Shown: positions 35,680 to 45,700 of the stretch, one piece after another
Numbering within the stretch: position 1 is the stretch's first letter
Layout: each line of letters begins with the position of its first letter
Source: JABHIE01 sp964584805
GTDB taxonomy: Bacteria > Planctomycetota > UBA1135
Direction of reading: 5' to 3'
Length of the DNA: 56,066 bases
Assembly (NCBI GenBank): GCA_964584805.1
Contig: CAZPAY010000015.1
Coordinates: 1 to 56,066, forward strand
Translations under genes and position numbers: made by a program
The notes under the pieces: generated by a model
Database searches by the model: none
Told to the model about the DNA's origin: nothing
What the model saw: only the letters and a program-made list of their open reading frames with translations

Positions 35680-37008
35680 GTGTCCATTAAGACCCCCATT
35701 ACGATTGAGGCTACCGCACTCGGTGCCTGCCTGCACAAACTTGCCTTCACCGTCCCTGCCGAGCGTGTTTCGGCTGAACTTGACAAAGGCTACAAGGCTT
35801 ACTCCAAAGGCATGAAAATGCCTGGATTCCGCCCAGGTCATATTCCGGCCAATGTTTTGCGTCAGCAGTTTGGCGACGGCCTGGTGGAAGAAGTCAAAGG
35901 CGACTTGTTCCAAAGCGTGATTAATGAAGGTCTGCGCGAAAACAAAATCGTGCCCATGCGCCTGAAAGATTTTGAAGGCGACGACATTGAAGTCGCTTTC
36001 GACACCGAGCTTTCTTTTGAAGTTGTGGTTGAGTCTTTTCCAACCGTTACACTGCCTGAATGGTCTGAGATTGCGATTGAAGCTGGCGAAACCACGCCTA
36101 GCGACGAGCAGCGCGCTGATGCAGTCAAGCAAGTCACGGAAGGCAATGTTCAGTTCGATGAGCACGAGGGCGGCCTCGAGGGCGAACTTTCCGCCGAGTG
36201 CAACCTCACCTACCACTACGAAGATGATGCCACCGAGACGACAGAAGGTGTCAAGTTGTCGATTGGCCAAGCCCTCTACGGTTCCGAAGATGCGGTTTAC
36301 GACAAAGCTATGGCCGGCGCGAAAGCTGGCGACAAGATTGAGGTCCCTGTAACTTTCAACGAAGGCTTCCAAAAAGAAGACTGGGTTGGCAAAGAAGGCA
36401 ACGCCCAAGTCGAGATCCTCAAAATCGTGAAAAGCCGCCCCGCCACAATGGATGAGTTGGTCGAGCAATTCGCCATGAAAGATGTCGAAGAGCTTGAGTC
36501 GCGCATTACCGAAAGCATTGAGCGCGAGAATTTTCAACGCGACCAAGACCGTCGCCTGTTTGATGCACTTGAGAAAGTCCATGAGCTCAACCCATTCAGC
36601 ATGCCCGAATCGATGATTGAGGAAGAAGTTGCCGGCACCAAGGAAAATGCGAAAAAGCAGATGGTGCAACAGGGCATGCCGGAAGAAGAGGCTGAGAAAC
36701 AAGTCGAGGCTCAATCTGACTCATCCGCCGATGCCGATTCTGCCGAGCGCAAATTGCGGCACTTCTTCATTCTGCGCGAAATTGCGCGGGCGGAAAAGAT
36801 TCGGGTGTCGTCCAAAGACATGAATCAGCAGTTCCAGGCACTCGCTTCCCAGCACGGAGTTGAGGTCAAAATGCTCAAGAATTTCTACAAAGAGCAGAAT
36901 ATGACCGAGGGCATGCAGTCTGAAATCCTTGAGGCTAAGACGCGCGGCCACCTCCTTGCCCTTATGGACAAGCACACAAAAGTTGTAGCGAGCGCTTCCG
37001 CAGAATAG
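35680..37008 (+). CDS. tig: trigger factor (ribosome-associated chaperone/PPIase)
   Basis: The product has 442 residues from a GTG start. The ribosome-binding signature GFRPGHIPANVLRQQFG (a variant of GFRxGxxP) is at ~47. The FKBP-like PPIase domain spans about 150-245 and looks degenerate (ECNLTYHYEDDATETTEGVK, VEVPVTF-like EVPVTFNEGF). The C-terminal SurA-like helical chaperone arms follow, with an acidic insertion rich in Glu/Asp/Ser around 335-355 (EAEKQVEAQSDSSADADSAE). The tig-clpP-clpX order is the widespread bacterial arrangement that couples folding and degradation. Confidence 0.93.
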   Translation: MSIKTPITIEATALGACLHKLAFTVPAERVSAELDKGYKAYSKGMKMPGFRPGHIPANVLRQQFGDGLVEEVKGDLFQSVINEGLRENKIVPMRLKDFEGDDIEVAFDTELSFEVVVESFPTVTLPEWSEIAIEAGETTPSDEQRADAVKQVTEGNVQFDEHEGGLEGELSAECNLTYHYEDDATETTEGVKLSIGQALYGSEDAVYDKAMAGAKAGDKIEVPVTFNEGFQKEDWVGKEGNAQVEILKIVKSRPATMDELVEQFAMKDVEELESRITESIERENFQRDQDRRLFDALEKVHELNPFSMPESMIEEEVAGTKENAKKQMVQQGMPEEEAEKQVEAQSDSSADADSAERKLRHFFILREIARAEKIRVSSKDMNQQFQALASQHGVEVKMLKNFYKEQNMTEGMQSEILEAKTRGHLLALMDKHTKVVASASAE

Positions 37009-37018
37009 GCTTTCATTC

Positions 37019-37630
37019 ATGAGCGAACTCGCCCCCGACACCCAAGGCTTCTCCATCCCCTATGTCATTGAAAAGACAGGGCGTGGTGAGCGCACTTACG
37101 ACCTCTATTCGCGTCTCATGGAAGACCGGATTATCTTTATCGGCACCGAGGTCAATGACATGGTTGCCAATGTTGTGGTCGCGCAGCTTTTGTTCTTGCA
37201 TAAGCAAAACAAAAACCAAGATGTGCAGGTTTACATCAACAGCCCCGGTGGTTCCGTGACCGCTGGCTTGGCGATGTATGACACCATGCAATACATCGAT
37301 TGCGATGTCGCCACCTACTGCATTGGCCAGTGCGCATCCATGGGCGCTGTCTTGCTCGCCGGTGGCACGAAGGGCAAGCGCTTCATCCTGCCAAATTCGC
37401 GCGTGATGATTCACCAACCTTGGGGTGGTACACAGGGCACAGCCTCTGACATGGAAATCCAAGTCAAAGAAATTCTCAAGCTCAAAAAGAGCCTCAATGG
37501 CATTTTGGCGCACCACTGCGACAAGTCGGTCAAAGAGATTGAAAAGGCCACCGATCGCGACAACTTCCTCTCGGCCCAAGAGGCGGTTGACTTTGGCTTA
37601 GTTGACCAGGTCATCGGCGGCGTCGAGTAA
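37019..37630 (+). CDS. clpP: ATP-dependent Clp protease proteolytic subunit
   Basis: The product has 203 residues and all catalytic residues: Ser in IGQCASMGAVLLAGG (~106), His in RVMIHQPWGGTQG (~131) and Asp in EKATDRDNFLSAQEA (~180). The N-terminus (YDLYSRLMEDRIIFIGTEVN) is typical. ClpP forms a two-ring barrel fed by ClpX, encoded next. It begins ten bases after tig. Confidence 0.97.
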   Translation: MSELAPDTQGFSIPYVIEKTGRGERTYDLYSRLMEDRIIFIGTEVNDMVANVVVAQLLFLHKQNKNQDVQVYINSPGGSVTAGLAMYDTMQYIDCDVATYCIGQCASMGAVLLAGGTKGKRFILPNSRVMIHQPWGGTQGTASDMEIQVKEILKLKKSLNGILAHHCDKSVKEIEKATDRDNFLSAQEAVDFGLVDQVIGGVE

Positions 37631-37645
37631 AAAGTCCTTCCCCGC

Positions 37646-37677
37646 GATACCCCACAAAATGCCATTTGTGGGGTATC
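37646..37677. promoter_or_regulatory. 13-bp perfect palindrome between clpP and clpX
   Basis: The arms GATACCCCACAAA and TTTGTGGGGTATC pair without mismatch around a 6-base loop (atgcca). On the plus strand no T-run follows, so it is not a classic terminator for clpP. On the minus strand five Ts follow after about ten bases, which is of no obvious use there. It could be an RNA hairpin that sets the clpP:clpX ratio or protects the clpP end, or a DNA operator. It ends 16 bases before the clpX ATG. Confidence 0.7.
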
Positions 37678-37693
37678 CTTATGTCTAGCCCTC

Positions 37694-39013
<1,320 letters not shown>

Positions 39014-39019
39014 TAAACT
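39014..39019 (+). promoter_or_regulatory. possible -10 box (TAAACT) after clpX
   Basis: TAAACT begins directly after the clpX stop and is followed by five bases and the ATG of the next gene, close to the leaderless spacing seen at other starts. The short operon-like distance makes it equally likely to be chance. Confidence 0.3.
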
Positions 39020-39024
39020 CTCGC

Positions 39025-40734
39025 ATGCTGTGGTTTTCCACTCTCCTCCTTGCGGCACTTCCGCAAGCTGCCGAACTTCCATTTTCAATGGACTTGCCTG
39101 CTGATTATCTGGCGTTTTCAGTCCCTCAAGGCCAACAAAGCGTTTGGGTATCCTCCCGGGCAGACGGCAAGGCTCGTTTTGAACTTCGCCATTATCAAGT
39201 TGCTGTCGCCGGAGCAAGCTCAGAAGGCATCGCAAATGATTTCCGCCAGAGACAATGGCTTCCTTATCTCCAACAAATGAAGCAAGAAGAAGGGCTCGCT
39301 GCTTGGCAAGGAGAATGGTCGGGTGAAACCAGTGCAGGCAGCATCATCCACATGATGAGCGAAGGGCGCCAGTCGACCATTTTGCAGCGCGTCCTCTCGA
39401 AAGGTGATCGCCTCACTCTCGCAATCTGGGAAGGCCCCGCTGTAGACGAATCAGAGGCTGCAACTGCCCTTGACTCATTCCAAGCCCCATTGGATTGGCT
39501 GCCTTACTCACTCACCACTAAGGATGAGAACAGAGGGCTTGGGCCGATGGCGACGATGACGCCGTTTCCTGGCAGACTCGAAGTAAACCTCAATCTCCTC
39601 GGCAATAAACAGGGTGAATTCCTTTGTGAAATTCAAATCCAAGATGCGCCTGAAGCTTTGCCTCCTTTTCATTGGCAACTCCCTTTGCGGTCGAAATTGA
39701 TTACGAAAGGGCCTCGCCACATTCGATATGTCTTGACGGAAGACAGCCTTCTCGACACCGGGATGATGCGCCTCGGCTTTGCCATCGCCGCCATCAACCC
39801 CGATTGGCTTGCTCTCCCTGAACTTGATTTGTCCGGCGGCCCTCTGCTCCCCCCCAAATGGTCGCTGAATATTCAAGTTGCCGCACATCTTGGGGTCATT
39901 AGCGTCGCGGCCCCCACCGCTATCGAACAGGATGTAAATGATGGCTCCTTCCTGTTTCATTTTGAATCCCCTGCCATTGGGCATTCTTGGCCTGTCTTCG
40001 TTTCCGGGCCATTCTTTAAAGAGGATATCGGTGGCTTGCCCATCTACCTCAGAAAAGGGAGTCGCAGCAAGAGTTACAAACCCTTCTTAGAAGCTTTGAA
40101 TGGATTTGCGGAGGCCACTGAGCTTTGGCTGCCCCGCTCGACGGCCAGGTGGAACACGACTACTTTCGCTGGTTCAGGGACGCATTCCTTCCCAGGCTTG
40201 TTGCTTCTCGACGAAAACGAAGATTGGCTCACCAATCCGCTCGATGCGCAGTGGCAGGGGCTGTCGCGCCGCACGGGCATTGCACGCCTAGCTGCCGCAC
40301 AAGTCTTCGGCACTCGCTTGAAAGGTTTGGGCTCCGCCGCACCTTTCCTCAACGCCGCGCTTGCTGAATTTGCGACCTTTCGCCTATTACTCGCTACGCA
40401 AGCAAACGAAGATGCAAAGGCGCTCACTCAAAGTTGGACCAAACACGATTTGTCTGCTGGCAAATTACCGCTCCCTCTATCCATGACACCACAAGAAGAT
40501 TTAACTGGCCCGCAACGCGTCCTCAACCGTGGCGCACTTGTCTGGCTAGCAATCGAGCAGGCTGCCGGTCGCACCACTCTTGATGGCATTTTGGCAGCCT
40601 ACCTCAGCGAAGGCGGGACTTTCACAACGGAAAAGCTCCGCTCCGCCCTCGAACAAGCCACGGGGCGCAGCTGGATGCCCTTCTTTGAGGCACATATCTA
40701 CGGAATAACCCCACCGCCTTACCCCAAGTCATGA
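39025..40734 (+). CDS. secreted M1-aminopeptidase-like protein lacking the zinc motif
   Basis: The product has 569 residues with a short signal peptide (MLWFSTLLLAALPQAA). The N-terminal half is beta-rich, with WSLNIQVAAHLGVISVAAPT resembling the saddle domain of M1 peptidases. Where M1 enzymes have HExxH and then LNEGFATY, this protein reads ARLAAAQVFGTRLKGL and LNAALAEFATFRLL, so the zinc ligands are replaced while flanking residues (QxFG, L-N, A-T-F) remain. The C-terminal part GALVWLAIEQAAGR and TGRSWMPFFEAHIYG matches the M1 tail. It is probably an inactive binding homologue. It overlaps the next gene by four bases. Confidence 0.6.
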   Translation: MLWFSTLLLAALPQAAELPFSMDLPADYLAFSVPQGQQSVWVSSRADGKARFELRHYQVAVAGASSEGIANDFRQRQWLPYLQQMKQEEGLAAWQGEWSGETSAGSIIHMMSEGRQSTILQRVLSKGDRLTLAIWEGPAVDESEAATALDSFQAPLDWLPYSLTTKDENRGLGPMATMTPFPGRLEVNLNLLGNKQGEFLCEIQIQDAPEALPPFHWQLPLRSKLITKGPRHIRYVLTEDSLLDTGMMRLGFAIAAINPDWLALPELDLSGGPLLPPKWSLNIQVAAHLGVISVAAPTAIEQDVNDGSFLFHFESPAIGHSWPVFVSGPFFKEDIGGLPIYLRKGSRSKSYKPFLEALNGFAEATELWLPRSTARWNTTTFAGSGTHSFPGLLLLDENEDWLTNPLDAQWQGLSRRTGIARLAAAQVFGTRLKGLGSAAPFLNAALAEFATFRLLLATQANEDAKALTQSWTKHDLSAGKLPLPLSMTPQEDLTGPQRVLNRGALVWLAIEQAAGRTTLDGILAAYLSEGGTFTTEKLRSALEQATGRSWMPFFEAHIYGITPPPYPKS

Positions 40735-41663
40735 CCCTTCGCATTCACTACCACCGAGACTTCGACGGGATGGCATCGGCTGCGATGCTGGCGGAGGCCT
40801 TAATCGACACGGGTCGAGAAACCGAGATTGATTGGCTTGGTTTGAATTTCGACAAGACCCTTGACTGGGAAGATTTCTCGCTCAATATGCGATTCGCCGT
40901 GGTGGACTTTCATTATCACCCGCGCGCGTCGTATTGGTTTGATCATCACCCAACGACTTTTTTAGATGAGAATCATCAAGAGGCTTATGCCGATTCAGAG
41001 ACCATGCGCTTTGACCCAGAGTCGCCATCCTGCCCGCCGATTATTGCGGCTCATTCCGCTGACCATTGGGGCTGGGAAATGCCCGAGCGATTTGCTGATT
41101 TGATTCATTGGTCTAACATCATCGATTCGGCTGGTTTTGAGTCAGCCGAGCAAGCGCTATTCGGCTTTGAGCCTGCGATTCGTATTAGCCGCGCCTTAAC
41201 TTGTTCACCGGATTATTCTTTCCATGACCGCATGGTCGGTTGGATGCGCAACCTCAGTCTCGAAAAAATTGCCGACAACCCTCAAGTCGACAAATGCTTT
41301 TCGCGCTCTTGCAGTAATCGCGACAACGCTCTTGAAAATTTTACACCTAATATTCGCAGACAAAACGAGCGGGCGTTGATGGCCGATTTGCGCTCCAAAA
41401 AGATTCGTCGCGATCGGTTCGCACCCTTTTATTTGTATCCTGATATCCAATACAGCATCACGGTTTTACCCACGCGGGCGGGTGTCCATATCACGATTGC
41501 GTCCAACCCCTGGAATCGCCCCACGGGTGGGCCCCACTTGGGCGAGTTGATGAAAAAATACGGCGGCGGCGGGCATCTTGGTGTCGGGGGCTGCAACCCT
41601 CCTGACGAAGAAACCGCAATGGCCTGGGCCAAGAATTTATACGAACTTGTCGCAACTCCTTAA
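40731..41663 (+). CDS. DHH-family phosphoesterase
   Basis: The product has 310 residues. The DHH metal-binding motifs are visible: HYHRDFDGMASAAML at the N-terminus, YWFDHHPTTF (Asp-His-His) at ~64, and the DHHA1-type glycine motif KYGGGGHLGVGGC near the C-terminus. Relatives include NrnA nanoRNase/pAp phosphatase, c-di-AMP phosphodiesterases and single-strand exonucleases; the substrate cannot be decided here. Its ATG overlaps the upstream stop (ATGA) and its end overlaps the rlmN start. Confidence 0.82.
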   Translation: MTLRIHYHRDFDGMASAAMLAEALIDTGRETEIDWLGLNFDKTLDWEDFSLNMRFAVVDFHYHPRASYWFDHHPTTFLDENHQEAYADSETMRFDPESPSCPPIIAAHSADHWGWEMPERFADLIHWSNIIDSAGFESAEQALFGFEPAIRISRALTCSPDYSFHDRMVGWMRNLSLEKIADNPQVDKCFSRSCSNRDNALENFTPNIRRQNERALMADLRSKKIRRDRFAPFYLYPDIQYSITVLPTRAGVHITIASNPWNRPTGGPHLGELMKKYGGGGHLGVGGCNPPDEETAMAWAKNLYELVATP

Positions 41664-42672
41664 TCTACCCCCGACCGAGTGGCCCGCTTGGTTCAAAGAG
41701 CGCGGTGTCCCCGCATTTCAAGGCCGCAATGCGGCTCGTTGGGTTTTTCAGCGCGGCGCTACCGATTGGCAAGACATGACCGATTTGCCGGCGGGTTTGC
41801 GTGACGACTTGGCGCTTGATGCACCCTTGCTGTCGTCTACGGCTGAAACGGAAAGTGGTGCAAAAGATGGCGCGGTGAAAACGCTCATCCGCTATCAAGA
41901 TGGTGCTTCTGTTGAGGCCGTCCATATGCCGGGCACAGCGGGCCATACGATTTGCCTCTCGACTCAAGTGGGTTGCCCCGTGAAATGCCAGTTTTGTGCA
42001 AGCGGCCTTGATGGCCTTGAGCGCAACTTAACTGCAGGCGAAATCCTTGAGCAAGCCCTGTGGCTGCGACACCGCTACGGCTCTTTTGACCGCGTGGTCA
42101 TCATGGGCATGGGTGACGCCGGCTTTAACCTTGAGCCAACGCTACAGGCTCTTGACACGCTCATGGCTCCCGAAGGCATGAGGATGGCCGCCCGTCGCCT
42201 CACACTCTCCACAGTCGCTCCAGCAGGCTGTTTGCCGAAATTCGCAAAGTGGGGTCGCCAGGTCAAGTTGGCGCTGTCTCTGCATGCGACTACCGATGCA
42301 TTGCGCCACGAGTTGATTCCAGCTCTTGCCAAGCGCTCCATTGAAGAGACCCTCAAAGAGGCCGATGCTGTCTTTCGAGCAACAGGCCGCGAATACACGG
42401 TCGAGTATGTTCTTTTGGCCGGTGTCAATGACTCCCTTTCCCAGGCGGATGAGCTCCGACGCTTACTCCACGGCCGCCGTTGTTTTGTGAATCTGATTCC
42501 CTACAACCCAGTGTCTGGCCTCGGATTCCGTCGACCCGATGGTTCACATTGCCAAGCCTTTGCCGATTTACTTGAGAAGTCAGGCTTGCCCGTGAAACTG
42601 CGCCTGAGTCTGGGCCGATCCGCAGATGCAGCCTGTGGGCAATTGCGGCGCCGAAAAGCAAAGTTGGGCTAG
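41647..42672 (+). CDS. rlmN: 23S rRNA/tRNA adenine-C2 methyltransferase (radical SAM)
   Basis: RlmN methylates A2503 of 23S rRNA and A37 of some tRNAs. I choose TTG 41647 (SQLLNLPPTEWPAW follows), 17 bases inside the DHH gene, giving 341 residues; longer in-frame versions have no counterpart in the family. The radical SAM cluster motif is in VGCPVKCQFCASG, GMGDAGFNLEPTL replaces the usual GMGEPL motif, and the second catalytic cysteine lies in GRSADAACGQLRRR near the end. The Glu-Pro to Asp-Ala change in the GMGEP motif is unusual. Confidence 0.88.
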   Translation: MSQLLNLPPTEWPAWFKERGVPAFQGRNAARWVFQRGATDWQDMTDLPAGLRDDLALDAPLLSSTAETESGAKDGAVKTLIRYQDGASVEAVHMPGTAGHTICLSTQVGCPVKCQFCASGLDGLERNLTAGEILEQALWLRHRYGSFDRVVIMGMGDAGFNLEPTLQALDTLMAPEGMRMAARRLTLSTVAPAGCLPKFAKWGRQVKLALSLHATTDALRHELIPALAKRSIEETLKEADAVFRATGREYTVEYVLLAGVNDSLSQADELRRLLHGRRCFVNLIPYNPVSGLGFRRPDGSHCQAFADLLEKSGLPVKLRLSLGRSADAACGQLRRRKAKLG

Positions 42673-42690
42673 CGAAGGCATCAGCGCGGC

Positions 42691-42696
42691 TAAGAT
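42691..42696 (+). promoter_or_regulatory. putative -10 box (TAAGAT) before the 1203-residue gene
   Basis: TAAGAT is followed by ATG three bases on and by a second ATG exactly six bases on (42703). The six-base spacing seen at other genes argues that the second ATG is the start and that this large gene has its own leaderless promoter, separate from rlmN 27 bases upstream. Confidence 0.4.
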
Positions 42697-42702
42697 TCCA
42701 TG

Positions 42703-45700
42703 ATGGGTTTCTTGCTCACCATACTTCTTCCCGCTTTTTTGCTTATTTCACCCATCGGTGGTGAAGGCGACCCCTATACCCAAAAGCACTTAGCCACGGC
42801 CAATCGTCATTATGAGGCGGGCAACACGGCTCTCGCTATCGCTTCCGTGCGCCGCGTGCTTGAGTTGCATGACCAACATCTGGAAGCGCTTGGGCTCTGG
42901 GCGGAATGGTCTCTAGAAATCGGTAATCAAGACGAAGCCGTTTACGCGATGCATGCATGGATGCGTGCGGTTGATTCTTTTTACAAACCACCCGTGAGCC
43001 GTAAGGAAATCAAAGCCATGCACGAGACTCTGCTTGAGTTCGACCCCAAAGCGGATGAGCTCACGAAAATGCGCGAAAAACACCTCAAAGCGCTTTTCAA
43101 GCTGGCCAAGGAGCATTTCAAAAAAGAGCGCATGCACGCTGCGCTTAATGTCTTAGACGAGTTGTTACGCATTGAGCCCAAGCACAGTTCGGGCAAAAAG
43201 CTCAAAAAGACTATTATTCAAAATGGCTCAAATGATGTGGCCGTTGCCGACGCTTACGCTGGCTCTGACCCACTTGAAGGCGTAGATCCCGAATGGTTGG
43301 CGGAAGAAAACCCTAAGCATGAAGACTGGAAGCATGCCTGGGAAGAACAAGGTGAAAACTACACCTACAAAACAAACGCTGGGTATTTGGTTTTAAAGAC
43401 TTCCAGTATTGCGATGGAGCAAATGAATCAAGCCTATCGCCATTTTTTCCACTACAAAGTTGACGGTGGCCAAACCCCACGCGTGACTGTCCATGTATTC
43501 AAGAATCGCGATGAGTATCTCAAACAGGGCATCGGCCCCCCTATTGAGTGGTCAGGCGGTCACTTTACCGGATCTCATGTTGAAACTTATGTTGGCGGCA
43601 CATCCGGAAAAGAAAACATCCTGTCGATGTACAGCACGCTTTTCCATGAAGCCGCGCACCAGTTTGTCGGCTTAACCGGCAAGGGTGGCGTGCCTGGTTG
43701 GCTTAACGAGGCATACGCAAGTTTTTTCGAAGGCACAACGATTTTGTCCAATGGAAAAGTCCGCTGGAACGAAGTCGCGAGCCATCGACTCTTCCCCCTC
43801 GCGGATCGCATTGAAAAGGGCTGGATGAGCGACTACAAGGATGGCGTCCGTGACCGCGACGGCGAGTGGGCAAGCCCTGAGCGTGCACCGAGCCTGCGTG
43901 TTTTGGTTGAGAATCAATACGGTTGGGGCCCCCCCTGGTATGCACCAACTTGGGGCGTGGTTTATTTTCTTTATAACTATCGCGACTCCGAAACAGGCAG
44001 ACCGGTTTATCGTGAGGCCCTACATAATTATTACCTTTCGGGTGCCGCGAGCCGCGGAGTCGAGCAGCGCGTCGAGCATTTTGAAGACCTAGTCCTTAGG
44101 GGAAACGAGCTCTCGCCCGTCCAAGATATCGATGCACTCAATGATATTTGGGGTGAATGGATTCTGCAGTTGCGAGACATCCAACTCGGCAAGGCTGACG
44201 CGACAACTTCCGCGCTAGCGTTTGGGATAAAGGCGTTTACGCGCGAAGACTACGACCTTGCCATGGAGCTGTTTGAAGAGGCGCTTCTCCACGCAGCCGA
44301 TGACCCCAATGTATTGTGGGCTAGTGCTCAATGCGTCCATGCCATGAAAAACCTCGACCGCGCAGGTGCGCTTTACCGCTCATTCGCCAATGAACTCGAG
44401 TTGCGAGGTGAAGCCGATGCTGATGAGCGTTATAAAAAAGCCGTGGAGTGGGTCAAAAAATTAGACCCAGCCGCCCGTAAGCACGCAAGAATTAGAAATG
44501 ACACATCCGAGACGGGCGTTGCACTCGCGCAAGATTATCTCGATCGCGGGTTGCCACTCATGGCACTTGAAACCACTCGCCAAGTGAGCGCAGGCTTTGC
44601 CTCAAAGAAAGCTTTAGAACTCTACGCAAAAATCACCCGCGAGACGGGAGTCAGCCTCGCCGCATGGAAAGTCGCCTTTAATGAATTCGACATGAGCGGT
44701 TGGTCCACAACAAACGGCTACTCGGCTTACGGCGGAAAAATCAAAGCGCGCATCGAGCTCGATGAAGAGATTTCAAAAGTGGCCGGCGATTTCCTCACTC
44801 GAGAGCTCACTTGCGAAACGACGATCCAAGCTGACTTCTCACTTGAGTGTGAAATGCGCTTTGGCGATGACGCCAACCTCATGGGTCTGTGTTTCGGCTA
44901 CAAAGACCCGAACAACACGCACGCGGTCATGCTGTTGCCAAAAGGCTTCCTCCAAGTTGTAAGCAAGCACGGCGAAATGTGGGACATCTTGCAGCACCGC
45001 CAAGTCCAATTCCCCAAGGGGTGGCAAAAACTTCGCATTGATGTCGTCGACAAAGATTTAGATGTTTACCTAAATGGGAAATACTTATCGCACCTTGAAA
45101 TGAGTTCGCGCGACGCGTTACGGGGTGGTTTCGGCCTCATTACGGGTACCGGAAATGCTGAATACCGTGGTATCCGACTTTTGGCGCGCGACCCCCATGA
45201 CCCCGCTGCACGCATGGAAAGAGATATGGCGCGCCAAGCTCTAGAAAAGGACGCAAGCCTACGCGCACCCGGTGTGTTTTCCGGTTTCAGCCCACCAGAA
45301 CCTACTGTCGACACGCCCTTTGTTCAGGGCAAGTCCTTCCGCCTCAAAGACAAAATCGGTCGTCCCGTGGTGTTGATGTTTTGGTCACTTGCACAAGAAA
45401 AGGTCATCCCAACGGCGGCTTATTACGCAGAACTCGCCAAGCGCTGGGGTCCGCAAGGCTTTGAATTCTTAGCCATCATGGACAACTCGCATGACCCGCT
45501 TCAGGTGCGCCATGCTTTGCAAAAGCACCCCATGCCAGGCGTGGCAATTGCGATTGACGATATGGAATTGACGACCCACAATGATTTCAATGTCCTGGGT
45601 GGTTCCAACGGATGGAATTTACCCCATGTCTTAGTGCTTGATGTCCACGGCAAAGTCACCTGGGAGGGCGACCCAAACCTATCCTCAGGAGTTGGTTGGA

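Noticed and set aside
35638..36714. 358-codon open frame opposite tig
   Set aside because: tig is complete and well conserved on the plus strand; the antisense frame arises from its codon bias and resembles no family.
37646..37677. Intrinsic terminator or CIRCE heat-shock operator after clpP
   Set aside because: No T-tract follows on the coding strand, and the arms do not match the CIRCE sequence; left as an unexplained palindrome.
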